64,000 nucleotides of DNA. Origin: Mobilitalea sibirica (GTDB lineage: Bacteria > Bacillota > Clostridia > Lachnospirales > Lachnospiraceae). Location: assembly GCF_015999265.1 (NCBI RefSeq), contig NZ_JAEAGR010000013.1:62001-126000 (forward strand). The letters run 5' to 3'. A program made the translations under genes and the position numbers. The notes under the pieces are model-generated. The model had not been told where the DNA came from, searched no databases, and saw nothing but the letters and a program-made list of their open reading frames with translations. Of this stretch, positions 28,271 to 38,787 are shown piece after piece. How positions within the stretch are numbered: position 1 is the stretch's first letter; the number at the start of each line of letters is the position of its first letter.

Positions 28271-29228
28271 TGGATGTCACCTCCAAAACCAGATTATAAA
28301 ACTCTTGATCACTTAGGCTTTTTCTTTCCGTCATACATCTTAGTTTAACTTCTCCTAGAATACTATGTATCCCTGATTCATTCGGTATTGGAAGTTTCAT
28401 TTCCGCTAATTTTAATTTAATGGCTTTGGTACCGGAATGCTTCCCAATAATTATCTTAGAACTCTTTCCGACGCATAAGGGACAAAATGCTTCATAGGTA
28501 TTCGGATTTTTGATAATACCATCCGCATGTATTCCTGCTTCCACATGAAAAATTTTATCCCCTATGACTGGTTTTTTATTGCCGACTCTTTGACCTGTGA
28601 TTTTTTCATAAAGCGCAGTTAACCGGGGCAAAACCGTCAGATTGCGGTTTGGTTTATGCCTGGCTGCTAAGCGTAATGCCATAATGACTTCTTCCGTAGC
28701 AGCATTGTTTTTACAACCTGCAAAGCTTGTGGTTAAGGATTTACCATAATTCATAGCCCAATGAATTGCTAATGCACCGGCACATTGATACGAGTTTTCT
28801 GGACAAAAAATAATATTACAGCCGGGCAGACTTCGTGTTATTTCCTTCATGACTTTATCATAGGAGTAACAGATTAAGTCATCCAAACCGACAATACGTA
28901 TATCTTTCTGTCCATGAAATTCTCTAAGCTTTACTATTTCTCTGACATCATTCAATTGTATCTCAGGTATGAAATCATCCTTGACCTCCCCGTAACGGCT
29001 GATATATCGATAAAAACCGGGATAAGGATTTTTATCCTCTCTATCTGATATATTAAGTAGGAACTTCCCTTCCTCCGGAAGAAACTCCATCCGCTTATAT
29101 GCTGTCACGGACATTTCAATCATATCAACACCAATGGTAATTAGTAGCTCACAGAAGCTATGCAGATCCTCCTTGGTTGGTAGAAACTGATCCATAGCCG
29201 TAAGCGTATTATCGATTATTTGAATCAA
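28245..29228 (-). CDS. nifV: Homocitrate synthase, second subunit (NifV-omega)
   Basis: 327 residues, related to the C-terminal region of homocitrate and isopropylmalate synthases. The key segments are KIFHVEAGIHADGIIKNPNTYE and KIIIGKHSGTKAIK (about 225-275). The front 200 residues look like a degenerate barrel: NTLTAMDQFLPTKEDL stands where the alpha subunit has TLRDGEQ, so it is probably not catalytic by itself. It must pair with NifV-alpha, whose gene it overlaps. It is part of the nif operon, about 125 bases downstream of the [2Fe-2S] ferredoxin gene. Confidence 0.85.
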   Translation of the reverse strand: MIQIIDNTLTAMDQFLPTKEDLHSFCELLITIGVDMIEMSVTAYKRMEFLPEEGKFLLNISDREDKNPYPGFYRYISRYGEVKDDFIPEIQLNDVREIVKLREFHGQKDIRIVGLDDLICYSYDKVMKEITRSLPGCNIIFCPENSYQCAGALAIHWAMNYGKSLTTSFAGCKNNAATEEVIMALRLAARHKPNRNLTVLPRLTALYEKITGQRVGNKKPVIGDKIFHVEAGIHADGIIKNPNTYEAFCPLCVGKSSKIIIGKHSGTKAIKLKLAEMKLPIPNESGIHSILGEVKLRCMTERKSLSDQEFYNLVLEVTSNERGQTYR

Positions 29229-29353
29229 ATTTCTCCCCCCTGTTTCATCACATTTTACTCAGAACTTATCTGAGTACACATAATATGCAGTAGATAGCCT
29301 ACTAATACAGATCGCTTACTTATCCATACAAAGTGTTCAAAGCGGTAACACTC

Positions 29354-29662
29354 TTATATCCTCAGCTCCTCAACAGGCACTCCTTGAATTAAGTGTTGTT
29401 CCACTATCTTTTCAACATCCTCCTCGGTAAGGTTTCCATACCAAACTCCCTCAGGATATACCACGGCTACAGGCCCTTTCTCACAGATTCCAAAACATCC
29501 TGTATTGGTAATCATAACCTCACCGGACAATTCACAATCTTCAATCTCTTCGATAAATTTCTGTACAATGTCTACCGAATCTTTCGAATAACATAGCCCT
29601 TTTTGCTGCCCGTTAATCCTACAGCTGGTACAGACAAAAACATGATATTTAAGCTTTATCAT
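29354..29662 (-). CDS. [2Fe-2S] thioredoxin-like ferredoxin linked to nitrogenase
   Basis: 102 residues, the exact length of the Clostridium pasteurianum 2Fe ferredoxin and closely similar along its whole length (HVFVCTSCRINGQQKGLCYSK; NTGCFGICEKGP; VYPEGVWYGN). Candidate ligands are Cys11, 14, 24, 56 and 60, matching that protein. The C. pasteurianum protein is known to bind the nitrogenase MoFe protein. It would be a dimer in the cytoplasm with a redox or cluster-assembly role in nitrogen fixation. Its gene overlaps the end of nifN-B by 14 bases, which ties it to the nif operon. Confidence 0.92.
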   Translation of the reverse strand: MIKLKYHVFVCTSCRINGQQKGLCYSKDSVDIVQKFIEEIEDCELSGEVMITNTGCFGICEKGPVAVVYPEGVWYGNLTEEDVEKIVEQHLIQGVPVEELRI

Positions 29663-32435
29663 AAAGAACCTCCTTATCTTTCTTTCTGTTTTTTATCCCA
29701 TCGGTAATTAAAGCTGCCGCCTGAAGTACACAATCCTCGACCCTGTCATACATAGTAAACACCCTAATACCCTGCTGTTTTAACTGGTTTTTCGGACCTT
29801 CTCCAATTCGCATCGTAATTACTGCGGTACAATCTGAAATTGCTTCCATAATGGCTTTTATTTTATACTCATTGTTATTACATTCCGAAGCACCATCGCA
29901 GTACTTCTTTATCGGCCTTCTTTCCTTATAAAATGAGGCACCGTTTTTATACTCGTAGATATATAATTCTGATACCTGGCCAAAATGCTGATCTACAAGC
30001 GTACCATTCTTTGTGGCAACTGCAATATGAACTGACGGGTTTTTGATGGTAGATAATTCTTCTCCAAGGGTACCGATTGCATCCGCTCTGCATTGCCTGC
30101 AATGAAACATCTGTTTCAAGGTTTCACCACAATTTGATCGCATTGCCATTAATTCATCCTTACTGACTAAAGGCAGATTCTCAAAGACACTGCCCTTTAC
30201 CGGTATTAGCGGCATTATATTAGTTATACTGCCCCCCAGTTCTTTTACTTTCTTAACGATATCCGGTATGTGATAATCATTAATACCTTTTAACATAACG
30301 ATATTTACCTTACAGACGATTCCTTGCTCTGTCAGCATTTTTATCCCTGCCAGTTGGTTTGATAACAAGATAGCAGCACCGGTCTCTCCATAATATTTCA
30401 CTCCCATATAATCTACATACTTATATATCTGTGCTCCGACTGTCGGATCAATCGCGTTCATTGTAACGGTTACATGGGATACCCCTAATTTAACAAGATC
30501 ATCTGCATATTGGGGAAGCATGAGACCATTGGTAGATAAGCAAAACGTAATATCCGCATCCTTCTCCCGAATGAGCTCTAAAGTCCTCTTGGTTTCCTTA
30601 AAATTAGCCAATGCATCTCCGGGGCCCGCTATACCGATAACAGATAGTTTCGAAACCTTTTCTTTGACTTCCAAGAACTTGTGAAGGGCTTCCATCGGGT
30701 TTAAGACGTGAGTAGTAACACCAGGTCTGCTTTCGTTCGGGCAATCATATTTTCTTACACAATAATTGCAGCTTATATTGCATTTTGGTGCTATAGGCAG
30801 ATGCATTCTTGCATATTGATGCGCTGCACCGCAAGAAAAACATGGATGGGTAGCTGTCTTTTCTTCAATTGTCTTTTCTTTCATATTTCTATTCGTATTC
30901 TTATGTACTAATGCGTCCTGATCCCGGTCTCTGTTTTCTGATGCTTTTATTGCCGAACTGTTTATATCTTTCTGTTCGCTCTCTACAGTTTTTCCATTCG
31001 TTAATGCTATGCTATCTTCTAGTTCATCGTATCCTAACTCTTTGGCTTGATATGTCCCCTCCGGTTTATAATAAAGTTTCAATAATTCTTCCCGAAAACC
31101 GGTTTCCTTTCTTCCTATTATTACATTGGTAATATCATCAAGAAATGTGAGAGAACCCTCATAACCTACCATTCTAAGCCTCTGACCTCCTACCCTGTCA
31201 TGAATAGGAAAGCCTCTTCGAACTAAATCGACACCCAGCTTCTCAGCCATTCTTCTACCATCAGAGTTTCCGATAAAAACATTCGCTTTTCTCTCCTTAG
31301 CTAATTCTTCAAGGGTTTGAAAATCCACATCCTCAAGAATGTCATACCTGTCAATGAAATAGTGGTCCATTAAATCCTTTATTTCCATTAAAATCATATC
31401 CTTGAAGCCACTGCATAGGGTGCCTGTGGCTGTAACGATGGGCACAACTCCATTTTCTACGCACATTCTGACTGAGCTGTATACAAAGTCAGGATCTCCA
31501 TAGATCACAGCCCTTGCTTCACTGTTATATTTATGTCCGTCAATCATGGCATCCAACAACCGGGCTCTCTTTTCCTTTAGAGCTCTTGGTACCGGTATTT
31601 TGGTTATTACGGATAACAGCTGAATAAAATAATCGTTATCTCTTAATCCCACCGGAGGATTACATTTTTTACAGGGTACATTGTAAACTTCTTGGAGATA
31701 GGTACCAACCGATATACTTTCCTCTACAAATGGCGTTAATTCTATTGTATAATCCGCTCCTGCCATCTGCGCGATGTCTTTGATATCCGTTCCCTTCTGA
31801 GGCAATTTATCGTAATTAGGATGATATCCTCCATCCAAATTCTCCGACAGGTCGGGAAATAAGATATAGTCAATCTGAAAACTTTCTAATACCTCTTTTA
31901 AGTATCTTATATCTGCCGGTGAAAGCATCCCGGTGACTATATTTACCCTACCATTCTTCCTTGTATCCATGGGTACTGATTTGATAATCTGATAGAGCGT
32001 ATTGCTATAGCCCTCAAACTGGGTACCGCCATAACCCGCAGAGGATACCGGTATAATTGTAACCTTTTTGTGCTCAGGGTATTGCTCATAAAATTTGTTA
32101 ATAATGCGAGAAATATCTTCTCCTATGGTCTCGGCCAGACAGGTCGTTGCTACTCCAATCACCTCCGGCTCATATACCTTAATCAGATTAAGTAAACCCA
32201 GTATCAGACTCCTTTCTCCTCCGTATACCGTTCCCTCTTCTGTTAAAGATGAGGAGGCTATATCCACCGGTTCATTATAATGGGTTGCCATATGTCTTCT
32301 TATATAAGTGCTGCAGCCCTGGGAACCATGAAGGATCGTCATGCACTTTTTAATACCGTAGAATGCCGTTGCAACTCCCATAGGCATACACATCTTGCAG
32401 GGGTTTACATTCAAGTTCACCAATGTTCCTTTCAT
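29649..32435 (-). CDS. nifN-B: NifN-NifB fusion protein (FeMo-cofactor assembly)
   Basis: 928 residues from MKGTLVNLNVNPCKMCMPMG. The start is fixed by AGGAGG 7 bases upstream and an ATGA overlap with the nifE stop. Residues about 1-430 are NifN (scaffold half paired with NifE; HGSQGCSTYIRRHMATHYNEP, SSLTEEGTVYGGE). A charged linker (about 450-530) leads to NifB (about 535-800), a radical-SAM protein with CNISCNYC that builds the carbide-containing NifB-co, followed by a NifX-like C-terminal domain (VATKNGTLVDQHFGQ, about 805-915). The fusion places NifB-co synthesis beside its receiving scaffold and is a known mark of clostridial nif systems. Confidence 0.95.
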   Translation of the reverse strand: MKGTLVNLNVNPCKMCMPMGVATAFYGIKKCMTILHGSQGCSTYIRRHMATHYNEPVDIASSSLTEEGTVYGGERSLILGLLNLIKVYEPEVIGVATTCLAETIGEDISRIINKFYEQYPEHKKVTIIPVSSAGYGGTQFEGYSNTLYQIIKSVPMDTRKNGRVNIVTGMLSPADIRYLKEVLESFQIDYILFPDLSENLDGGYHPNYDKLPQKGTDIKDIAQMAGADYTIELTPFVEESISVGTYLQEVYNVPCKKCNPPVGLRDNDYFIQLLSVITKIPVPRALKEKRARLLDAMIDGHKYNSEARAVIYGDPDFVYSSVRMCVENGVVPIVTATGTLCSGFKDMILMEIKDLMDHYFIDRYDILEDVDFQTLEELAKERKANVFIGNSDGRRMAEKLGVDLVRRGFPIHDRVGGQRLRMVGYEGSLTFLDDITNVIIGRKETGFREELLKLYYKPEGTYQAKELGYDELEDSIALTNGKTVESEQKDINSSAIKASENRDRDQDALVHKNTNRNMKEKTIEEKTATHPCFSCGAAHQYARMHLPIAPKCNISCNYCVRKYDCPNESRPGVTTHVLNPMEALHKFLEVKEKVSKLSVIGIAGPGDALANFKETKRTLELIREKDADITFCLSTNGLMLPQYADDLVKLGVSHVTVTMNAIDPTVGAQIYKYVDYMGVKYYGETGAAILLSNQLAGIKMLTEQGIVCKVNIVMLKGINDYHIPDIVKKVKELGGSITNIMPLIPVKGSVFENLPLVSKDELMAMRSNCGETLKQMFHCRQCRADAIGTLGEELSTIKNPSVHIAVATKNGTLVDQHFGQVSELYIYEYKNGASFYKERRPIKKYCDGASECNNNEYKIKAIMEAISDCTAVITMRIGEGPKNQLKQQGIRVFTMYDRVEDCVLQAAALITDGIKNRKKDKEVLYDKA

Positions 32436-33805
32436 ACAACCACCTCCTGTTTGATATACTTCCATACGGGACTAAGTAAACTCAGATTGATTTCCTTTGT
32501 AAAATTTACAACACCCTCAAAGCCGCACAAAGGGTGCTTTCTTTCATGGTTATGATCACAAAAAGCAATTCCCAGTTTGTAAGCCAAAGGTCTTTCCTTC
32601 ACCCCTCCTACTAAGATATCTGCTCCCTTATCACGGATAAAGGTCTCCAGCTCGGCCGGATTAGCATCATCTAAGATAACGGTATTCTCATTCACCATGC
32701 TTTCAATAACCTCATAATCCTCCTTTTTCCCGGTTTGCGTTCCAACAACAACCGTCTCCATCCCTAGAGAATGAAACTGTTTTATTAAGGAGATCGCCTT
32801 AAAACCTCCACCGACATATATTGCTGCTTTCTTTCCCACCAGGTTTTTTCGGTAGCTCTCCAGAAAGTTTCGTAGCTTTGCCTTTTCAGCCTCTCCAAAT
32901 TCCACAGCTTTTCTTCTTGCCGCTTCCTCTTTCATCGCCTCGGCAATTCGTACCAGAGAATCAATGGTATCCTCAATTCCGTAAAAACTAATCTTAATAT
33001 AAGGAATCCCCATCTCCTCCTCCATCCTAGTCGCAAGATAGGTACTGGAGCCGGCACATTGAACAATATTTAGCTGTGCTGCCGGAGCATTGATTAGGCT
33101 TTCGTAATTCGAATCTCCGGTAATCGTACTTATTACCGGAATTCCTATTTTTTTTAAGTAATCCTTAACAATCCATACTTCTCCGGCAAGATTAAAATCT
33201 CCCAGAATATTGACGCCATTCTTTTTCTCCGGACGATGCGGTCCCATTAATTCCATAATAGCATTACAAGCCATCTTATAGCCTACCGATTTATTCCCCG
33301 AAAAACCCGGCGATTTTACCGGAATTACACGCATCTTATACTTGGCAGACATACTCTTACATACAGCTTCAACATCATCTCCGATTACCCCAACAATACA
33401 GGTAGCATAAACAAAAATCAGCTTCGGATGATACTTCTTGGCTATCTCTTCTATCGCAGCCGTCAATTTCTTCTCCCCGCCAAATATTACATCTTTTTCT
33501 CTCAAATCCGTGGAAAAGCTGTTGCGATATAGATCATCTCCACTGCTTAAGCTTCCCCTGATATCCCAGGTGTAGCTGGCACATCCAATCGGCCCATGAA
33601 CAATATGAAATGCATCGGTGATAGGATTTAATACGACTCTGGCTCCACAATATACACAGGCCCTCTGGCTTACGGCACCGGATATACTGTTTGCATCACA
33701 ACGCATACTGCTCCCTTGGCAACCTTCCTGCTTTTGTAATATAAAATCCTTTCTCTCCTCCAAGACTATTGAATTCATCATACCGATACACTTCCTTCCA
33801 CTCAT
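32432..33805 (-). CDS. nifE: Nitrogenase cofactor scaffold NifE
   Basis: 457 residues. RACVYCGARVVLNPITDAFHIVHGPIGCASYTWDIRG holds the cluster cysteines and matches NifE, as do STDLREKDVIFGGEKKL and YATCIVGVIGDDVEAV. With NifN it forms the scaffold on which NifB-co matures to FeMo-cofactor. The C-terminus (AYKLGIAFCDHNHERKHPLCGFEGVVNF) holds the residue region equivalent to the cofactor pocket. It is preceded by a 232-bp gap after nifK that contains a family B repeat, and followed by nifN-B with a 4-base overlap. MSGRKCIG at the start is weakly supported; the next Met (MMNSIVLEE) is possible. Confidence 0.94.
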   Translation of the reverse strand: MSGRKCIGMMNSIVLEERKDFILQKQEGCQGSSMRCDANSISGAVSQRACVYCGARVVLNPITDAFHIVHGPIGCASYTWDIRGSLSSGDDLYRNSFSTDLREKDVIFGGEKKLTAAIEEIAKKYHPKLIFVYATCIVGVIGDDVEAVCKSMSAKYKMRVIPVKSPGFSGNKSVGYKMACNAIMELMGPHRPEKKNGVNILGDFNLAGEVWIVKDYLKKIGIPVISTITGDSNYESLINAPAAQLNIVQCAGSSTYLATRMEEEMGIPYIKISFYGIEDTIDSLVRIAEAMKEEAARRKAVEFGEAEKAKLRNFLESYRKNLVGKKAAIYVGGGFKAISLIKQFHSLGMETVVVGTQTGKKEDYEVIESMVNENTVILDDANPAELETFIRDKGADILVGGVKERPLAYKLGIAFCDHNHERKHPLCGFEGVVNFTKEINLSLLSPVWKYIKQEVVV

Positions 33806-33837
33806 AAATTAATACCAATATTTCTTTTCTAGAACAT

Positions 33838-33975
33838 AGAGTCTGTCTCGGTAGACTCTCGCACCGAGCACGTTCTGCCAAAGGCAGATAATTTCATTAC
33901 GCGCGAGTGTGCATCCTGCACGGAGTGCTTTTTATATGATAGGGAAATCCGAAGGACTTTCCTATTATATAAAAT
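33838..33975 (-). repeat. Leader repeat, family B copy 2 (nifK-nifE gap)
   Basis: Close copy of 27096-27234 with the same order of hairpins: agagtctgtctcggtagactct, tctgccaaaggcaga, a gcactccgtgcaggatgc segment, and the AT-rich stem around agggaaatccgaaggactttccta. Upstream on the minus strand (33976-34015) is a further hairpin ggcgcaccatg / catgatgcgcc. The repeat ends 32 bases before the nifE start and would be read through within the nif transcript. Confidence 0.8.
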
Positions 33976-34037
33976 AAATGCGCCTTATGGCGCATCATGT
34001 GAAACATGGTGCGCCGACGCTACAAAAGGGGGCTTCT

Positions 34038-35402
34038 CTACATAACCATCTCAAAATCTTCTTCTGCACTATCCCGATCCATACGATCCATCAATGCACC
34101 GGTAATTAATTCTGCCAATCTCATACCACCCTTATAGCCCACTAGGGGCAAGTAGGAATGGATATAGCGGTCAATTATCGGAAAACCGGCTCTGACAAAC
34201 GGTATATCCTCCGCTCTGGCAATGTATTTCCCATGGGTTCCACCTATGAGTAAATCCACACCTTCCTCTTTAATCCATTGATGTAATTCGTATAAGTCAC
34301 CGGAAGCTTTTGCTTTACACCCACTCATTCCAAACTTTAGGAACAAATCCTCTGCCGCTGTCTGAAAATATTCCCCAGGCGTACCGGTTACAAGATACTT
34401 CGGTACCATTCCCATCTCTAGTACAAATTCCGCTAAGCTGAGTACAGTATCGGGATCACCAAAGATTGCTACCTTCTTATTATAGGTATAGGGATGAATA
34501 TCAATTAAGATATCTACCAGCTGTCCCCGTTCCTCCTCCAGTTCATACGGCACCTCTGCCTTGGTCAAGCTCTGTAATGCCATAATATATTCATCTGTCC
34601 GACCGATGCCGATCGGTAGCGGAAGTATCTTAAAAGGTACATTGCATTTCTTATAAAGGGTTTCTGCTGGCATTTCACTCGTAATCTTCCCAAAGGCTAA
34701 GGTCAGCTCGCAATCTCCAAGAGACTTAATCTCCTCCACCTTGGTTCCGCCCTTCGGATAGAGTTCAAATTTACCGGTCATCGGGCTATCCATAACACCG
34801 CTCGTATCTGGCAGCATCGTATATGGTATCTGCATGACACTGGCAATCCGTTTCATTTCTCTCATGTCTCCCGGGTTTACAAATCCCGGTAGTATAGCCA
34901 CCTTCCTATTCGTCTTACCGGATGCCTTTGACAGGTACTGTATAAAGCTGGCTGTCATATTGCTAAAACCGGTAATATGAGAACCTTTATAGCTGGGTGT
35001 ATTGGTATGCACCATATATTTACCCTCCGGTATATCAATACCTTGAATTAATGCATTCAAGTCATCGCCAATCGTTTCTGAAAGACAGGTGGTGTGCACA
35101 GCAATGATCTTGGGATTGTAAATATCAAATAAATTCTTAGCAGAGGTCTTTAGGTTCGAACCTCCTCCAAAAACAGAAGCGCCCTCAGTAAAGGAACTGG
35201 AGGACGCCATTGCCGGATCTTTAAAGTGTCGTGTTAAAAACATTCTGTGAAATGCACAACAGCCTTGGGAACCATGACTGTGGGGCATACAACCATGAAC
35301 ACCTAATGCGGCATACATGGCACCGACCGGTTGACAGGTTTTTGCCGGATTTACTCTTAAGGCATTTCTGTCATAGGTTTCTTTTTTTGTGTAGTCTAGC
35401 AT
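34038..35402 (-). CDS. nifK: Nitrogenase MoFe protein beta subunit NifK
   Basis: 454 residues, near the 458 of Clostridium pasteurianum and about 65 shorter than the proteobacterial subunit, which has a longer N-terminus. NPAKTCQPVGAMYAALGVHGCMPHSHGSQGCCAFHRM carries P-cluster cysteines; SSSSFTEGASVFGG and HTTCLSETIGDD complete the set. It forms the alpha2-beta2 MoFe protein with NifD. The start codon overlaps the nifD stop by 7 bases, a typical translational coupling. Confidence 0.96.
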   Translation of the reverse strand: MLDYTKKETYDRNALRVNPAKTCQPVGAMYAALGVHGCMPHSHGSQGCCAFHRMFLTRHFKDPAMASSSSFTEGASVFGGGSNLKTSAKNLFDIYNPKIIAVHTTCLSETIGDDLNALIQGIDIPEGKYMVHTNTPSYKGSHITGFSNMTASFIQYLSKASGKTNRKVAILPGFVNPGDMREMKRIASVMQIPYTMLPDTSGVMDSPMTGKFELYPKGGTKVEEIKSLGDCELTLAFGKITSEMPAETLYKKCNVPFKILPLPIGIGRTDEYIMALQSLTKAEVPYELEEERGQLVDILIDIHPYTYNKKVAIFGDPDTVLSLAEFVLEMGMVPKYLVTGTPGEYFQTAAEDLFLKFGMSGCKAKASGDLYELHQWIKEEGVDLLIGGTHGKYIARAEDIPFVRAGFPIIDRYIHSYLPLVGYKGGMRLAELITGALMDRMDRDSAEEDFEMVM

Positions 35403-36994
35403 GCTTCCTCACCTCCTACCGTGCCCTCTAAAATGGGAGCAGCCTTCCAAGGGGCTTTCACATAACTCCAGGCCGGAGTGTAAATTCCCATCGCAATATC
35501 TCTTGCAAAATTTACAGCCCCCCGAAAACAGGAATATGGTCCGCTGTAATCATAGGAATGTAGCTGTCTCGATAAAACCCCTGCCTTTTGTGCAACAAAT
35601 TTATCTTTAATACCGGAAAAGAAGATATCCGGTTTTAATATTTTTAAGAATTCCTCAGTTTCAAAATGATTTAAATCATCCACCATATACGTACCGTTTT
35701 TCATATCCTTTACCATGCCGCCGTAATATCCAATGAGCTTCTCCTCTTTTAACTTATTGATATCCTCTTCTGACAGATATAAATGGTATTTCTTAGGATC
35801 CGGTTCCACTGTAATTGACTCGATGTTTTTACTGTCTGCATCCGGTTTTATAAAAGGTAATACCTCCCGCCCTTCATATTCCTCTCTGTGTCCGAATTCA
35901 TATCCTGCTAAAATAGTCCTTACCCCGAAGTCATTTAATAAAAACTGATAATGGTGAGCCCTGGAACCACCTACATAGATGGCAGCTGTTTTACCTTTTA
36001 ACTTACTTTTATAATACTCAATATCCTGCTCTATAAAATCAAGCTCATCTGCTATAACAGCCTCTGTTCTTGCTGTTAGCGCAGGATCATTAAAATATTT
36101 CGCTATGTCCCTGAGACTTTTAATTGTACCCTCCACACCGATAAAATTAATTTTCATCCATGGAATTCCGTATTTTGTCTCAATCAGCTCAGCAATGTAG
36201 TTGATGGACCGATGACATTGCACCAGACTTAAGTTTGCCTGATGAGAATTCTTTAAATCATCCATACTGCTGCCTCCGGTAAAAGTGGAAATCACCTCAT
36301 AACCAATTCTTTTTAGCAACCGCTCAACTTCCCAGCCATCACCGCCAATATTATATTCCCCGAGCAGATTTAGAGAATATTTATTCGTAATCTCCCGGTC
36401 CCCTTCTCCGATAACATATTTCATCAACTGATTATTCGCAATATGATGACCGGCTGACTGGCTAACGCCTTTATATCCCTCACAGCTGAAGGCGATGCAT
36501 TTGATACCATATTCCTTCTCCGCCCATTTCGCTACCGCATGAATGTCATCCCCGATTAAACCCACGGGACAGGTAGAGCAGATAAAAATCGTATGGGGAT
36601 GGAATAAATCCATCGCCTCTTCTATGGACTGCTTTAACTTTTTCTCCCCTCCAAAGACGATATCCGACTCCTGAAGGTCTGTGGAAAAGCAATATTGAAG
36701 GTAGTTATCTTCCCCTTCTCCTTTTTTTGCTTTATGTCTTCTGGTTCCCCAGGAATAATAGGCACACCCGATCGGTCCATGGGTAATAATAAATGCATCT
36801 TTAATCGGCCCCAGTACAACCCCTTTACAGCCTGCATAGCAACACCCTCTTTGTGTTATAATACCGGGTATGGTTCGTACATTCGCTAAAATCTCATTAT
36901 TATTGTCATTGTTCCCTACCGCGACCATATGCTCCTTACGGTTTTTATAGACCTTGGAATTATAGTGGTCAAGCACTCTGTTCATTTCCTTCAT
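35396..36994 (-). CDS. nifD: Nitrogenase MoFe protein alpha subunit NifD
   Basis: 532 residues with GGAGGG 8 bases upstream. P-cluster cysteines lie in QRGCCYAGCKG, THGPIGCAYYSWGTRR and STCPVGLIGDD. The active-site His equivalent to His195 is in SAGHHIANN. The FeMo-cofactor ligands correspond to the Cys in LSLVQCHRSINYIAE and the His in LHSYDYSGPYSC. Like the C. pasteurianum protein (about 534 residues) it has an insertion of about 50 residues near 385-440 (KKYHLYLSEEDINKLKEE...). It binds FeMo-cofactor and reduces N2 with electrons from NifH. It is encoded in the order nifH-I1-I2-D-K-E. Confidence 0.96.
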   Translation of the reverse strand: MKEMNRVLDHYNSKVYKNRKEHMVAVGNNDNNNEILANVRTIPGIITQRGCCYAGCKGVVLGPIKDAFIITHGPIGCAYYSWGTRRHKAKKGEGEDNYLQYCFSTDLQESDIVFGGEKKLKQSIEEAMDLFHPHTIFICSTCPVGLIGDDIHAVAKWAEKEYGIKCIAFSCEGYKGVSQSAGHHIANNQLMKYVIGEGDREITNKYSLNLLGEYNIGGDGWEVERLLKRIGYEVISTFTGGSSMDDLKNSHQANLSLVQCHRSINYIAELIETKYGIPWMKINFIGVEGTIKSLRDIAKYFNDPALTARTEAVIADELDFIEQDIEYYKSKLKGKTAAIYVGGSRAHHYQFLLNDFGVRTILAGYEFGHREEYEGREVLPFIKPDADSKNIESITVEPDPKKYHLYLSEEDINKLKEEKLIGYYGGMVKDMKNGTYMVDDLNHFETEEFLKILKPDIFFSGIKDKFVAQKAGVLSRQLHSYDYSGPYSCFRGAVNFARDIAMGIYTPAWSYVKAPWKAAPILEGTVGGEEAC

Positions 36995-37082
36995 TGTAAT
37001 CCCTCCATTCTAGTGCCAACCCGTGAAATCGGGCAGCATCTCAATTTTTACAAAGTCGATGGATTCGTTGAACCTCATATAG

Positions 37083-37466
37083 TTAATACGCTTCTGTCGT
37101 CATTTCACCATCACGAACCCTATAGTTTTCATAGATCGGAAGGACAAAGATTTTACCGTCTCCCGGATTACCTGTGGAATTTACATCCATTATCGTATTA
37201 ACTGCCACATCTACATCTTCATCCTCTACCATTAAGGTAAACACCCGTTTTGGTATCAAACGGCTCGACTCTGTAAGATGTTCACCGGTAGCCGAAAGTG
37301 GTATTTCTCCGGAATCAACAATGGATCTGAGTAGTGTCATATCAATCAGCTTTTTCCCTCTTCCAAGAACTTTTCTACAGGTAAATGCAGGCATTCCTGC
37401 TTCGGCTAAGGCTTCCTTGGTTACGTTTACTTTATTCTGTCTCACAATGGCCATAACTTCCTTCAT
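37083..37466 (-). CDS. nifI2: PII-like nitrogenase regulator NifI2
   Basis: 127 residues from the ATG with GGGGGG 6 bases upstream; an in-frame TTG two codons earlier is less likely. MKEVMAIVRQNKVNVTKEALAEAGMPAF is the PII start, and STGNPGDGKIFVLPIYENY the C-terminal signature. The T-loop (GRGKKLIDMTLLRSIVDSGE...) is long, which marks the NifI2 group. In methanogens NifI1 and NifI2 form a complex that blocks NifDK when 2-oxoglutarate is low and ammonium is present. Position between nifH and nifD supports the same role. Confidence 0.92.
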   Translation of the reverse strand: MKEVMAIVRQNKVNVTKEALAEAGMPAFTCRKVLGRGKKLIDMTLLRSIVDSGEIPLSATGEHLTESSRLIPKRVFTLMVEDEDVDVAVNTIMDVNSTGNPGDGKIFVLPIYENYRVRDGEMTTEAY

Positions 37467-37478
37467 AACCAACCCCCC

Positions 37479-37805
37479 TTATAATCCTTTTTTCTTTGTA
37501 CTGATGGTATATGCCTCTTCTACCGGACTAACAAAAATTCTGCCATCTCCAAAATGTCCCTCTTCACCGGTTCTTGCATATTTCATGATAATTCTTACAA
37601 CATCATCCTTATCCTTGTCTTCTACTACCATCAAAAGCATCTCTTTCGGTATTTCATCGTAAAAGACTTCGCCTACTTTAACACCCTTTTGTTTGCCACG
37701 GCCGTATACATCCATTTTCGTAACTGCAGGAAAACCTGCGGATAATAATTCCGATAATACAATCCCCACTTTCTCCGGGCGAATGATTGATCTAACCAGT
37801 ACCAT
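37479..37805 (-). CDS. nifI1: PII-like nitrogenase regulator NifI1
   Basis: 108 residues. MVLVRSIIRPEKVGIVLSELLSAGFPAVTKMDVYGRGKQKG is the PII N-terminus with a NifI1-type T-loop (KVGEVFYDEIPKEMLLMVV), and TGEEGHFGDGRIFVSPVEEAYTI carries the nucleotide-binding signature. It acts with NifI2 on the MoFe protein as a 2-oxoglutarate sensor. The gene is 49 bases after nifH and 12 bases before nifI2. AAGGAGG precedes the start. Confidence 0.93.
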   Translation of the reverse strand: MVLVRSIIRPEKVGIVLSELLSAGFPAVTKMDVYGRGKQKGVKVGEVFYDEIPKEMLLMVVEDKDKDDVVRIIMKYARTGEEGHFGDGRIFVSPVEEAYTISTKKKGL

Positions 37806-37854
37806 ATAAGAGCACCTCCTTAAAATAATATTACTTTTCTTTGCTTTGACTTAT

Positions 37855-38688
<834 letters not shown>

Positions 38689-38698
38689 TTATCTTTAT

Positions 38699-38732
38699 AA
38701 AAAAACGTCATTACTGATAAAAGTAATGACGT
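38699..38732 (-). terminator. Terminator-like hairpin directly before the nifH ribosome binding site (attenuator candidate)
   Basis: Minus-strand perfect 11-bp stem ACGTCATTACT / AGTAATGACGT with a 6-base loop, followed by seven T. It ends about 10 bases before AAGGAGG of nifH and about 50 bases after the predicted transcription start. Nothing upstream on this strand needs a terminator here except modC, which is 350 bases away and has its own hairpin at 38889-38922. Confidence 0.75.
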
Positions 38733-38787
38733 CTCTGTCCGTATAACACTGACTGTTTATTAACATATAATTTTATCACTCGCCTAA

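Noticed and set aside
29649-32435. NifN and NifB joined by a sequencing artefact
   Set aside because: The frame is continuous through a long charged linker, and the fusion is known in clostridial nif systems.
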